From the NCBI GenBank assembly GCA_002388905.1, contig DGNJ01000101.1, positions 25,719 through 33,536 on the forward strand: 7,818 nt of DNA, written 5' to 3'. The notes beneath the pieces were generated by a model. That model saw only the letters and a program-made list of their open reading frames with translations, searched no databases and was not told the DNA's origin. Of this stretch, positions 1-5,957 are shown piece after piece. The position numbers and the translations under genes are program-made. How positions within the stretch are numbered: the first letter of the stretch is position 1; the number at the start of each line of letters is the position of its first letter. This stretch comes from Cellvibrionales bacterium UBA4495 (GTDB taxonomy: Bacteria > Pseudomonadota > Gammaproteobacteria > Pseudomonadales > Porticoccaceae).

Positions 1-588
1 ATCGTGCCCGGGCTGATCATGCTGATGCTGCTTACCCAGAGTGTCTCCAACGCCTCCTTCGGCATCTACATGCCCAAGTACTCCGGAACCATCTACGAGG
101 TGCTGTCCGCCCCCGTCTCCTTTGTGGAGATCGTAGTCGGCTATGTGGGCGCGGCGGCCACCAAGTCGATAATCCTGGGCCTGTTGATCCTTGCCACCGC
201 CACCCTGTTCGTCGATTACCATGTCGAGCACCCAATCTGGATGCTCGCCTTCCTGGTGCTCACCGCCCTGGCCTTCAGCCTCTTCGGTTTTATCATCGGC
301 ATCTGGGCCGACGGCTTCGAGAAGCTGCAGATCATCCCCATGATGATTGTCATGCCCCTGACCTTCCTCGGCGGCACCTTTTATTCCATCGACATGCTGC
401 CGCCGTTCTGGCAGAAAGTGACCCTGGTCAATCCCGTGGTCTATCTGGTCAGCGGTTTTCGCTGGAGTTTCTACGGTGTGTCGGACGTGGGCGTGGAAAT
501 CAGCCTGGCCATGACTCTCGGGTTCCTGGCGGCGTGCCTGACAATCGTGTGGTGGATATTCAAAACCGGCTACAAGCTGAAAAGCTGA
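1..588 (+). CDS. ABC-2 type transporter permease (YadH-like), C-terminal part
   Basis: The reading frame is open from base 1, so the N-terminus lies left of the window; the GTG at base 4 is internal, not a start. The visible 195 residues are very hydrophobic, with about five membrane segments. They match the C-terminal two-thirds of ABC-2 (YadH/NodJ-type) permeases: an opening VPGLIML stretch, then [19 protein letters not shown], then the family-typical [19 protein letters not shown] loop, the [11 protein letters not shown] motif, and a final membrane helix before a short basic tail ending KLKS. Such proteins are inner-membrane subunits that export drugs, lipids or polysaccharides together with a separate ATPase. 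That ATPase gene would be expected just upstream, outside the window. The substrate cannot be told. The gene ends 29 bases before the convergent minus-strand cluster, and no clear terminator hairpin is visible in that gap. Confidence 0.93.
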   Translation: MVPGLIMLMLLTQSVSNASFGIYMPKYSGTIYEVLSAPVSFVEIVVGYVGAAATKSIILGLLILATATLFVDYHVEHPIWMLAFLVLTALAFSLFGFIIGIWADGFEKLQIIPMMIVMPLTFLGGTFYSIDMLPPFWQKVTLVNPVVYLVSGFRWSFYGVSDVGVEISLAMTLGFLAACLTIVWWIFKTGYKLKS

Positions 589-617
589 ATGCGCCGCAAC
601 GCCAACGACGAATGCCG

Positions 618-1097
618 TCAGCGAGCCATATCGGCCAGGACACCGGTCATTACCGCCTTCACATACTCGTATACCGAGGGACAACCGCTGGCCCTGGGCC
701 CCGCCACGTTGAGCACGGCGATCCCGTGCTCGCTGATAAAGCCCCGTACACACCGCACAGCCTCGCCCATCGGGACGCGGTCACTGTCGACCAGGCAATG
801 GGGCTTGCCGAGTTCCTGGCAACAATCCCGGGTCAGGGCGGTGCCGCCGCCAATGACGGTGGCGAAAAAGATCACCGTGCCGTCCGCCACCGCGACGTTC
901 TTGCGCGTCCGTTCCGGGTAGCCGCCGGCGAGTTCCCGCAACGGATATCGACGGGGAATGGGTCCATCCTCGGCCCGGCGCCCCGCCGGGCAATAACCAC
1001 CCACCGCAAAGCCTGCTTCCAGGCCGGCGTCCAGTGCCGCTCGGTCGGCCCCGGTCTGGCCGCCGCTGATGACCCGCTCAAGCAAGATCGCCGGCAC
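618..1097 (-). CDS. YpsA-like putative molybdenum carrier protein
   Basis: This 159-residue protein begins with the nucleotide-binding signature SGGQTGAD (residues 11-18), followed by GRRAEDGPIP (39-48) and a glycine-rich GGGT turn (83-86). This order is typical of the YpsA-like 'putative molybdenum carrier' family (Rossmann fold, related to the LOG/SLOG group). Structural studies of the family suggested binding of molybdenum cofactor; its true role is poorly established. The start is uncertain. GTG at 1097 gives a 20-base overlap with the upstream DinB-like gene, and a TTG four codons later (1085) is also possible. Neither has a strong ribosome binding site, so translation may be coupled to the preceding gene. 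It is the last gene of a four-gene minus-strand cluster that starts with a molybdopterin oxidoreductase, which fits a cofactor-related job but does not prove one. Confidence 0.88.
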   Translation of the reverse strand: MPAILLERVISGGQTGADRAALDAGLEAGFAVGGYCPAGRRAEDGPIPRRYPLRELAGGYPERTRKNVAVADGTVIFFATVIGGGTALTRDCCQELGKPHCLVDSDRVPMGEAVRCVRGFISEHGIAVLNVAGPRASGCPSVYEYVKAVMTGVLADMAR

Positions 1098-1584
1098 CGG
1101 GCAGCTGGATCAGGTCTGTCACGCCGTAATCCAGGCCACACTGGCTGAGCAGGGCGGTGAGTTGCCCGCGATGGTGGGTCTGGTGATTGAAGAAGTGGGT
1201 CACCGCCAGCCACATGGGATAGCGGCGTGGTTCGGGGTTGAGAATACTGGTGTACGCCAGGGTTCCGGCAAGGTCGCCCTCCCTCAGTGACGCCGCCCAG
1301 TCCTCGATGGTGGCATCCATGGCCACCCTCGCCCGGCGCAATGACTCGAAGTCGCCGTAAAGCTCCTGATCCAGCGAGGTTGCGGGATAGGGCTCGCCGG
1401 TAAAACGGCCCATCCAGATGGAATCCGCCACCAGCAGATGATTCAGGGTGCCGTGGATGGACCGGAAGAAGGCGCCCCGGTCGCGCTTGCGCTCGTCCTC
1501 GCCCAGCGGCGCGCAGGCGGCGTAGAGCCGCTCATTCATCCAGCGATTATAGTTGGCGAGAGTTTGAACCTGTCTTGCATTCAT
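1078..1584 (-). CDS. DinB-family four-helix-bundle protein
   Basis: The 168-residue product has the DinB/YfiT-type layout: an N-terminal helix with NYNRWMNERLY (residues 11-21), a second helix with HGTLNHLLVAD (44-54), and the C-terminal HFFNHQTHHRGQ motif (130-141). Members of the superfamily bind a divalent metal through three histidines. Here H49, H134 and H138 have the right spacing, and H44, H130 and H137 are further candidates. Some relatives are thiol S-transferases using bacillithiol or mycothiol, others have no known activity, and the name does not imply a role in DNA damage here. The ATG at 1584 has a good ribosome binding site, GGGAG at 1589-1593 with a 4-base spacer. The length is usual for the family. 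It lies 48 bases downstream of the cupin gene and overlaps the next gene by 20 bases, suggesting co-transcription. Confidence 0.92.
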   Translation of the reverse strand: MNARQVQTLANYNRWMNERLYAACAPLGEDERKRDRGAFFRSIHGTLNHLLVADSIWMGRFTGEPYPATSLDQELYGDFESLRRARVAMDATIEDWAASLREGDLAGTLAYTSILNPEPRRYPMWLAVTHFFNHQTHHRGQLTALLSQCGLDYGVTDLIQLPGAGDLA

Positions 1585-1632
1585 GGCGCTCCCCGCATTT
1601 AAAAAATTTGTTGCACGGCTTTCCGGGGCAGA

Positions 1633-2124
1633 TCACGCCGTACCCGGCCTGATATAGGACCGTAAGTCATCCAGCAGTGCCGGGAACAACTGGCGGACGG
1701 TAAACTCGCCGGCCAGTGCGTTGTCGCGGTAATCGAATCCCGGGACCACCGCCTCGCTGATCAGGCTGTAATCGCCGCCCACCAGCGCCGAGGCTTTCCA
1801 GTAGCCGCCCGGCACCAGCAGCTGTGGGCGCTGGCCGGCGGCCAGGTCCACCCCCAGCCAGTGCTCGGCAACCTCACCGGCCGGCGACACCGTCAGGTAT
1901 TTCATCGGTGCGCCCAGGTGGTAATAGTGGACGATATCCGAGGTATTCTGGTGCAGGTAGCCGACGGGACTGTGCCGGGTCAGCATGTAGTAAATCGAAC
2001 TCATCAGCCGGCGCTCGCCGGCTTCTCCCACACAGCGGCGGGACTGAAACGTGCGCCGGTAATAGCCGCCTTCCAGGGGATGGGGCTCCAGCGACAAAGT
2101 GGCGATCAGGTCATCGGCGGTCAT
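1633..2124 (-). CDS. DUF985 (Cupin_5) family protein
   Basis: The 163-residue protein is a single small beta-barrel (cupin) domain of the DUF985 type. Visible family landmarks are HPLEGGYYRRT (residues 15-25), the strand SSIYYMLTR (42-50), a histidine-rich segment with H58, H66 and H69, the VPGGYWKAS turn (104-112), and EAVVPGFDYRD (124-134). Close relatives are annotated only as cupins. Some bind a metal or a sugar-like ligand, but no reaction is established, so no function is assigned. The length is standard and the gene appears intact. The ATG at 2124 matches the usual N-terminus, although no strong ribosome binding site precedes it. The 40-base gap after the oxidoreductase gene and the 48-base gap before the DinB-like gene point to one operon. 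Confidence 0.92.
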   Translation of the reverse strand: MTADDLIATLSLEPHPLEGGYYRRTFQSRRCVGEAGERRLMSSIYYMLTRHSPVGYLHQNTSDIVHYYHLGAPMKYLTVSPAGEVAEHWLGVDLAAGQRPQLLVPGGYWKASALVGGDYSLISEAVVPGFDYRDNALAGEFTVRQLFPALLDDLRSYIRPGTA

Positions 2125-2164
2125 AAAGCGTTACTGGCTGACCTTGATGGGACCCTCGGCGCGA

Positions 2165-4417
2165 TCATACCGGCACTGGCCCCCGCGGGTCGGCCTTCCG
2201 GCGCGCCTTTTCGGTATCGTGACATTCCACCCTCACCGGCACGGATTTAAAGGCCGGGGTCTTGCTGCGCGCGTCGTGTGCCCGGCCGACAAGCACATTG
2301 GCTTCGGGATAGTAGACCATCAGGTTGCCGGCGGGCAGGTCGAAAGGATGCACCGACAAACCCGCCATCTCGCCGTGGGCGGACACCAGGTTGACCCGGT
2401 CCCCCGCCTTCACGCCCAGACGCTCCCTGTCGGCCTCGCCCATCATCAGCACCCAGCGCTGGCGGGTGCCCCGATAACTGTCGCTTTCCTCGTAAATAAT
2501 GGAATTGAACTGGCCCTCGCTGCGCACGCTCATCAGGGTAAAGGGGTAGTCGCTGTCGGCACGGACCATTTGTCGCCAGTCGTGGCTGGCAAATGCCGCC
2601 CTGCCGTCCGGGGTGTTGAACTTGGGCGAATGCAGCAGGCGACCGCGCACGTGAAACTCCCGTTTGGCCACGTCGATATCCGCCAGTTGCTCCATGCCGG
2701 GCACCACCTCGGCGATGGCCTGGCGTATGGTGCGGTGGGACTTGAAAGCGCCAAAATCCACGGGGCTTTTGGGCAGCAGCCGCTCCCCCAGCTCGCAGAG
2801 AATATTAACTTCGGGCCGGGGATTGGCCAGGCGCTGGATGCCGCCGTCGCTCAGGCGCACGTAATTGAACATGGATTCCTGGGTGGTGGGCTGCCATTCC
2901 TCGTCCCGGGCGGTGACCGGCAGGATCATCGCCTCGCCCCGGTCCAGGCCCCGGACATGGCCGCGATTGAGGGTGGTGGTCAGGTACAACTTAAAGCCGA
3001 TGCTTTCGAAGGCCTGCTCGGCCCAGCGGGAATCCGGCGTCGCCTCGAACAGGTTGCCGCCCATCAGCAGCGCCGCGTCGATGCCGCCGGCATGGGCGCG
3101 CTCCAGACAGGCCAGGGTATCCATGCCCGCCTCCGTGGGCAGCCTGACGCCCAGGTTGCGCTCCAGCTTTTCGAATACATCCCCGGCCAGCACCGGCTTG
3201 ACGCCGATGGTGCCGATACCCTGGACGTTACTGTGGCCGCGCAGGGGCAGAAGTCCCGCATGGCGCTTACCGATCATGCCCCGCAGCAGGGCCAGGTTGG
3301 CGATGGCCTCGACGTTCTCGACCCCGTGCAGGTGGTGGGTGATACCCATGCCCCAGGCAAACACCACCCGCTCCGCCCGGGCGTAATGTTCGGCGGTCTT
3401 CTCCATCGCTTGACGGCCGAGGCCGGTGGCGGCACAAAGTTCCTCCCAGGTGCTCTCCTCAAGCTGGCGCCGGTATTCCTCAAAGCCCCGAGTGTGGCGG
3501 TCGATAAAGTGCCGGTCGAGCCGGTCGGCTTCCAGCAGCGCCTTGCCGATGGCGGTCAGCAGGGCGATATCCGAACCGATCTTGGGCTGCAGGTATTCGG
3601 AGGCTATCCAGGTGCCGCCCTTGAGCATGGACCTGGCACTCTTGGGGACGGCGAAACGCACCAGGCCGGGCTCCCGGGCCGGGTTGATAATCACCACGTG
3701 ACCGCCACGATCCCGGCAGGCCATCAGTTTGTGGATAAAGCGCGGATGGTTGGAGGCCGGGTTGGCGCCGATCACGAAAACCAGGTCGCATTCCGACAGG
3801 TCGTCCAGTTCCACCGTCGAGGTGCCCGTGCCGATACTGTTCGCCAGGCCCACGCCCGTGGCCTGGTGGCAGTAGAAAGAGCAGTTGTTGACATTGTTGG
3901 TGCCGTACAGCCGGGAAAGCATCTGCAGGACAAAGCCGGCCTCGTTGGAGGCGCGGCCAGAGGAATAAAAAAAGCTGCGCGCCGGGTCGGTGGCGGCGAA
4001 GCGTTCGGCGGCGCGATCGAGCGCCCATTCCCAGTCAACAGGCTCGAACCGGCCGCTGTCAGCGGCCTTGAACAGCGGCGTATCCAGACGACCCAGGGTT
4101 TCCATCTCACGGCCGCTGAGCTTGCGGAACTCGCTCAGGGGATAATCGAAAACCTCGGCGGGTATGCCGGGCTGAATGTCGGTGGACTGGGCCTGGATGC
4201 TCTTGTTGCAGACCGCCGGAAATTCGTCCAGCTCGTTGGTCATGCCGCCGCGCTGACCGCCCATGCCCAGGCCGCAGGCCTTGCAGGCATTATGACTCTT
4301 GAGGGCCTTGGCGCTTTTGCGCAGGCCGATGCGGCGCACCGTGTTGAGCGTATAGAGGATTTTTTTCGAGCCGCCGCCGACGATGGCGTTGCCAGGAGTG
4401 GTTTTAATGTCGGACAT
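2165..4417 (-). CDS. FdhF/YdeP-family molybdopterin oxidoreductase
   Basis: The predicted protein has 750 residues and belongs to the molybdopterin oxidoreductase superfamily, in the FdhF/YdeP-like group (formate-dehydrogenase alpha-like). An N-terminal cysteine cluster holds C45, C48 and C70; the third cysteine of the usual CxxCxxxC motif is a methionine (M52), as expected for this group, where YdeP also lacks it. The motif YCHQATGVGLANS begins at about residue 182 and aligns with the formate dehydrogenase loop that carries the metal ligand, so C183 is the likely Mo/W ligand in place of selenocysteine. GANPASNHPRF (217-227) and LRGHSNVQGIGT (392-403) are pterin-binding segments, and the last ~120 residues form the dinucleotide-binding domain. 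No Tat signal is seen, so it is probably cytoplasmic. The substrate is unknown; formate activity should not be assumed. I chose ATG 4417; an in-frame TTG at 4468 would add 17 atypical residues. It is the first gene of the cluster; no fdhD-like gene is visible. Confidence 0.93.
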   Translation of the reverse strand: MSDIKTTPGNAIVGGGSKKILYTLNTVRRIGLRKSAKALKSHNACKACGLGMGGQRGGMTNELDEFPAVCNKSIQAQSTDIQPGIPAEVFDYPLSEFRKLSGREMETLGRLDTPLFKAADSGRFEPVDWEWALDRAAERFAATDPARSFFYSSGRASNEAGFVLQMLSRLYGTNNVNNCSFYCHQATGVGLANSIGTGTSTVELDDLSECDLVFVIGANPASNHPRFIHKLMACRDRGGHVVIINPAREPGLVRFAVPKSARSMLKGGTWIASEYLQPKIGSDIALLTAIGKALLEADRLDRHFIDRHTRGFEEYRRQLEESTWEELCAATGLGRQAMEKTAEHYARAERVVFAWGMGITHHLHGVENVEAIANLALLRGMIGKRHAGLLPLRGHSNVQGIGTIGVKPVLAGDVFEKLERNLGVRLPTEAGMDTLACLERAHAGGIDAALLMGGNLFEATPDSRWAEQAFESIGFKLYLTTTLNRGHVRGLDRGEAMILPVTARDEEWQPTTQESMFNYVRLSDGGIQRLANPRPEVNILCELGERLLPKSPVDFGAFKSHRTIRQAIAEVVPGMEQLADIDVAKREFHVRGRLLHSPKFNTPDGRAAFASHDWRQMVRADSDYPFTLMSVRSEGQFNSIIYEESDSYRGTRQRWVLMMGEADRERLGVKAGDRVNLVSAHGEMAGLSVHPFDLPAGNLMVYYPEANVLVGRAHDARSKTPAFKSVPVRVECHDTEKARRKADPRGPVPV

Positions 4418-4482
4418 GGCATTTGCCGTTAAAAAAGAAGCCGGGGAGGAAATCGAAAGCGCGTACAACCGGGACGCCCTTG

Positions 4483-4719
4483 CATTGTAGCAATCCTTGC
4501 CCGGTGCAGGGAATCAGCAGACGGGCGGCCGCCAATTTATCGTTTGGGTTCTCCCTTATTACCGATTGATCAGAAAGAGATTAGCAGTGGTATGGGGGGA
4601 TGACGATTCGCGTGGGTAGCGTGCTGTGTATATGCCACCGATTTATCGCCCGCTGGGGGGAGGACGGAAGCTCCAAAGGCAGAACCTTAATCAGACGAAT
4701 TATGCCTGGCGCTGGCTTC
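4483..4719 (+). repeat. Intergenic direct repeat, copy A (left of the PEP-CTERM gene)
   Basis: Three blocks here recur in the same order and orientation at 5800-5956. Block 1 is CATTGTA followed by about 30 partly matching bases (from 4483). Block 2 is ACGGGCGGCCGCC (4521-4533), which matches 12 of 13 bases. Block 3 is CGAATTATGCCTG (4696-4708, identical in both), then a partly matching tail ending CTTC. Blocks 1 and 2 align by eye at about 75 percent over 51 bases with one gap. Between blocks 2 and 3 this copy is about 80 bases longer and I see no matching sequence. Copy A also includes a perfect 10-base palindrome, GGCGGCCGCC, at 4524-4533. The nature of the repeat is unknown. Confidence 0.5.
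4484..4489 (-). promoter_or_regulatory. Candidate -10 box for the oxidoreductase operon
   Basis: On the minus strand this reads TACAAT, one mismatch from the TATAAT consensus, preceded by TTGC. It would start transcription about 60 bases before the chosen ATG at 4417. No good -35 hexamer is found at 16-18 bases, so it may need an activator or may not be a promoter. The same TACAATG sits in the related repeat near 5800. Confidence 0.3.
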
Positions 4720-4776
4720 GTAAACTTCCCGACCCAAATCGAAAACTCTGAAGCAGAATTGCCGCCGACTTGTTGA
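4600..4776 (+). CDS. Doubtful small ORF, 58 codons
   Basis: An ATG directly after a run of six G opens a 58-residue frame beginning MTIRVGSVLCICHRF and ending in ELPPTC. It is followed seven bases later by a strong hairpin. There is no proper ribosome binding site and I recognise no family. A 97-codon frame on the other strand (4581-4874) covers the same bases and is no more convincing. The residue run RRIMP also occurs in a chance-like frame at copy B of the flanking repeat, because both contain CGAATTATGCCTG. This is more likely intergenic or repeat sequence than a gene. Confidence 0.15.
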   Translation: MTIRVGSVLCICHRFIARWGEDGSSKGRTLIRRIMPGAGFVNFPTQIENSEAELPPTC

Positions 4777-4782
4777 CTAGCC

Positions 4783-4805
4783 CCAGCCGGCGCCATGCCG
4801 GCTGG
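4783..4805. other. Strong 9-bp hairpin in an intergenic region
   Basis: CCAGCCGGC (4783-4791) and GCCGGCTGG (4797-4805) are perfect reverse complements around a 5-base loop. An outer pair, GTTGA (4772-4776) and TCAAC (4819-4823), and an alternative pair, CCCCAG (4781-4786) and CTGGGG (4826-4831), suggest a larger fold or two competing ones. Neither side has a T run, so it is not a typical rho-independent terminator. It could be a REP-like element, an RNA structure, or a remnant of a repeat. Confidence 0.6.
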
Positions 4806-4882
4806 CACACAGTGGCAATCAACTTCTGGGGCCGAAGATGGCGTGGGTGGTGCGTTACGAGACCGAACGTTCATCCCAGACC

Positions 4883-4909
4883 GAGCCCCACCGCTGGAGA
4901 CAAGGGCTC
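4883..4909 (-). terminator. Possible terminator hairpin after the PEP-CTERM gene
   Basis: Reading in the direction of the gene, GAGCCC and GGGCTC pair around a 15-base loop, starting about 19 bases past the stop codon. The loop is long and no T run follows, so termination is only suggested by position. Confidence 0.25.
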
Positions 4910-4927
4910 TTCCGGGAATGAGAAAGG

Positions 4928-5542
4928 TTATTTGCCAGCCGTCGAATGCCTTTGTCTGAGGCTAATGAAGGCAAGACCCGCAATGACCAGCAGGATAGTG
5001 GCCGGCAGAGGCACCCTGTTAACGACAACGTTATCCAGCTGGATCCGTGTGCCCGCGCCTGAGTTATCTTCAACAAGAGTGAAGCGTATAGTCCCGTTAT
5101 TCGGCACTGCACTCAGGTCTGAAAGCAGTACGGTACTGGAGAACCCGAAAGTGGTATTGAATGCCACGCTACTGCTGTCCTCGGACACCAGTGTCTCGGT
5201 CACAGTACCGGAGGCTGATTCGTAGAGAAGTTCGGCCAGGTAATTATCCGGAGTGCTTGGTCTGTTTACCTGCCATTGATAGTCAAACCCGACAAACAGG
5301 CTATTCACGCCCGGGAGAATGTCGAATGACTGCTCAAAAATGGCAACGCCGTTTGGACCCGGACGACCCACATGGGCGGTCCCGGAATCCCACGTAACGC
5401 CCGTTGTTGTAGCCGGGTCAACAGTCCAGCCGGAGAGATCGGTATCGAAACCTCCGTTGACTATCAGGTTGGCCTGAGCGGCTGCCGAGACGATGAGCGT
5501 CAAGCCCGCGATAGCGAAAAAGCGTGCAAAAATAGATCGCAT
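4928..5542 (-). CDS. Secreted PEP-CTERM sorting-domain protein
   Basis: The 204-residue protein has a signal peptide (basic start MRSIFARFF, hydrophobic core, likely cut after AQA at residue 24). The mature part opens with NLIVNGGFDTDLSGWT (25-40), a start typical of carbohydrate-binding-like jelly-roll domains, and ends the domain with RIQLDNVVVN (167-176). The C-terminus is a PEP-CTERM sorting signal of the VPLPAT type (177-182), then a membrane segment (183-194) and a basic RQRH cluster (196-199). Such proteins are recognised by exosortase, cut, and released or displayed, often in bacteria that make exopolysaccharide or flocs. No exosortase gene is in this window. The start at 5542 is set by GGGAG five bases upstream and by the signal peptide; the open frame extends further upstream without coding character. 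Exact ligand and function are unknown. It stands alone between two related intergenic repeats and has its own sigma-54 type promoter. Confidence 0.92.
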   Translation of the reverse strand: MRSIFARFFAIAGLTLIVSAAAQANLIVNGGFDTDLSGWTVDPATTTGVTWDSGTAHVGRPGPNGVAIFEQSFDILPGVNSLFVGFDYQWQVNRPSTPDNYLAELLYESASGTVTETLVSEDSSSVAFNTTFGFSSTVLLSDLSAVPNNGTIRFTLVEDNSGAGTRIQLDNVVVNRVPLPATILLVIAGLAFISLRQRHSTAGK

Positions 5543-5547
5543 AACTG

Positions 5548-5552
5548 CTCCC
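5548..5552 (-). promoter_or_regulatory. Ribosome binding site deciding the PEP-CTERM start
   Basis: On the minus strand GGGAG lies five bases before the ATG at 5542. It supports this start over upstream in-frame ATGs such as 5563 and 5731, which would put a long polar stretch in front of the signal peptide. Confidence 0.75.
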
Positions 5553-5616
5553 TGGTTGGACATCTTATCCCACCGCGCACATCTACTTTGCGATGGAATG
5601 CATAAGGGCCATGAAA

Positions 5617-5632
5617 AGCAATTTTCGGGCCA
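5617..5632 (-). promoter_or_regulatory. Sigma-54 (RpoN) type promoter of the PEP-CTERM gene
   Basis: The minus strand reads TGGCCCGAAAATTGCT. Compared with the consensus TGGCAC-N5-TTGCT it has one mismatch (C for A), and the invariant GG and GC are separated by exactly 10 bases. Transcription would start about 12 bases past the GC, near 5606, leaving a leader of about 64 bases before the ATG. PEP-CTERM genes are known in some bacteria (for example Zoogloea) to be controlled by RpoN with the PrsK-PrsR two-component system, so motif and gene type agree. No regulator gene is in the window. Confidence 0.7.
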
Positions 5633-5716
5633 AAAATATTTATCTTTATATTTCAGAATCTTAAAGATGCACATGGTCCGGGGCATATGCGCCCTTCGCC
5701 AGAACTGTAAAAAAAC

Positions 5717-5745
5717 CGACATTAGTGCCACTACCTATATTGTCG
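5717..5745. promoter_or_regulatory. Possible enhancer dyad upstream of the sigma-54 promoter
   Basis: CGACA (5717-5721) and TGTCG (5741-5745) form a short inverted repeat with a 19-base spacer, about 85-130 bases upstream of the sigma-54 promoter. That is the usual distance for an enhancer-binding activator such as PrsR. The half-sites are short and could arise by chance. Confidence 0.2.
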
Positions 5746-5799
5746 CCACAAGACCGCTAAACGAACGGTGACACACTATTGCGAATCGAGGCATGCCTA

Positions 5800-5956
5800 C
5801 ATTGTAACGATTCCGGTCAGGAGCGGAGAGTCGGCATAACGGGCGGCTGCCCTTTCACCTGCTAAAGTTTTCCACAGCCTTGCTTGGCTAGAACGGCATT
5901 TGCGGTGGTGCGAGCAAAGCGCCTTTCCCCGGCGAATTATGCCTGCCGCCGTCTTC
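5800..5956 (+). repeat. Intergenic direct repeat, copy B (right of the PEP-CTERM gene)
   Basis: This is the shorter counterpart of the repeat at 4483-4719: CATTGTA at 5800-5806, ACGGGCGGCTGCC at 5839-5851, and CGAATTATGCCTG at 5933-5945 with its partly matching tail. The first two blocks are 39 bases apart here against 38 in copy A. The third block is about 80 bases closer, as if this copy had lost or never had the middle piece. It abuts the 3' end of the exchanger gene. Apart from this, nothing gene-like is seen between 5746 and 5957. Confidence 0.5.
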
Positions 5957-5957
5957 A

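Noticed and set aside
534..1148. Plus-strand frames over the carrier gene (534-1148 and 589-921)
   Set aside because: They show low-complexity arginine- and proline-rich translations. The minus strand has the SGGQTGAD family signature.
2099..4432. A 777-codon open frame on the plus strand opposite the oxidoreductase gene
   Set aside because: It is the antisense shadow of a G+C-rich gene. The minus-strand frame carries all the conserved Mo-enzyme motifs and the plus frame has none.
4772..4823. An integron attC-like site, suggested by GTTGA and TCAAC ends around a hairpin
   Set aside because: The ends do not match the RYYYAAC/GTTRRRY core sites in the needed order, and the inner stem lacks the usual unpaired bases.
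4581..4874. A 97-codon minus-strand frame between the PEP-CTERM and oxidoreductase genes
   Set aside because: It reads straight through the strong hairpin, has no ribosome binding site or recognisable domain, and overlaps the repeat copy. It is more likely chance than a gene.
5543..5731. An N-terminal extension of the PEP-CTERM protein to 5731
   Set aside because: It would put 63 polar and mixed residues before a textbook signal peptide, and it covers the sigma-54 promoter and the leader. The GGGAG site favours 5542.
5905..5957. A terminator after the exchanger gene, from CGGCG/CGCCG pairing
   Set aside because: The stem is only five pairs, the loop is long, and no T run follows on the minus strand.
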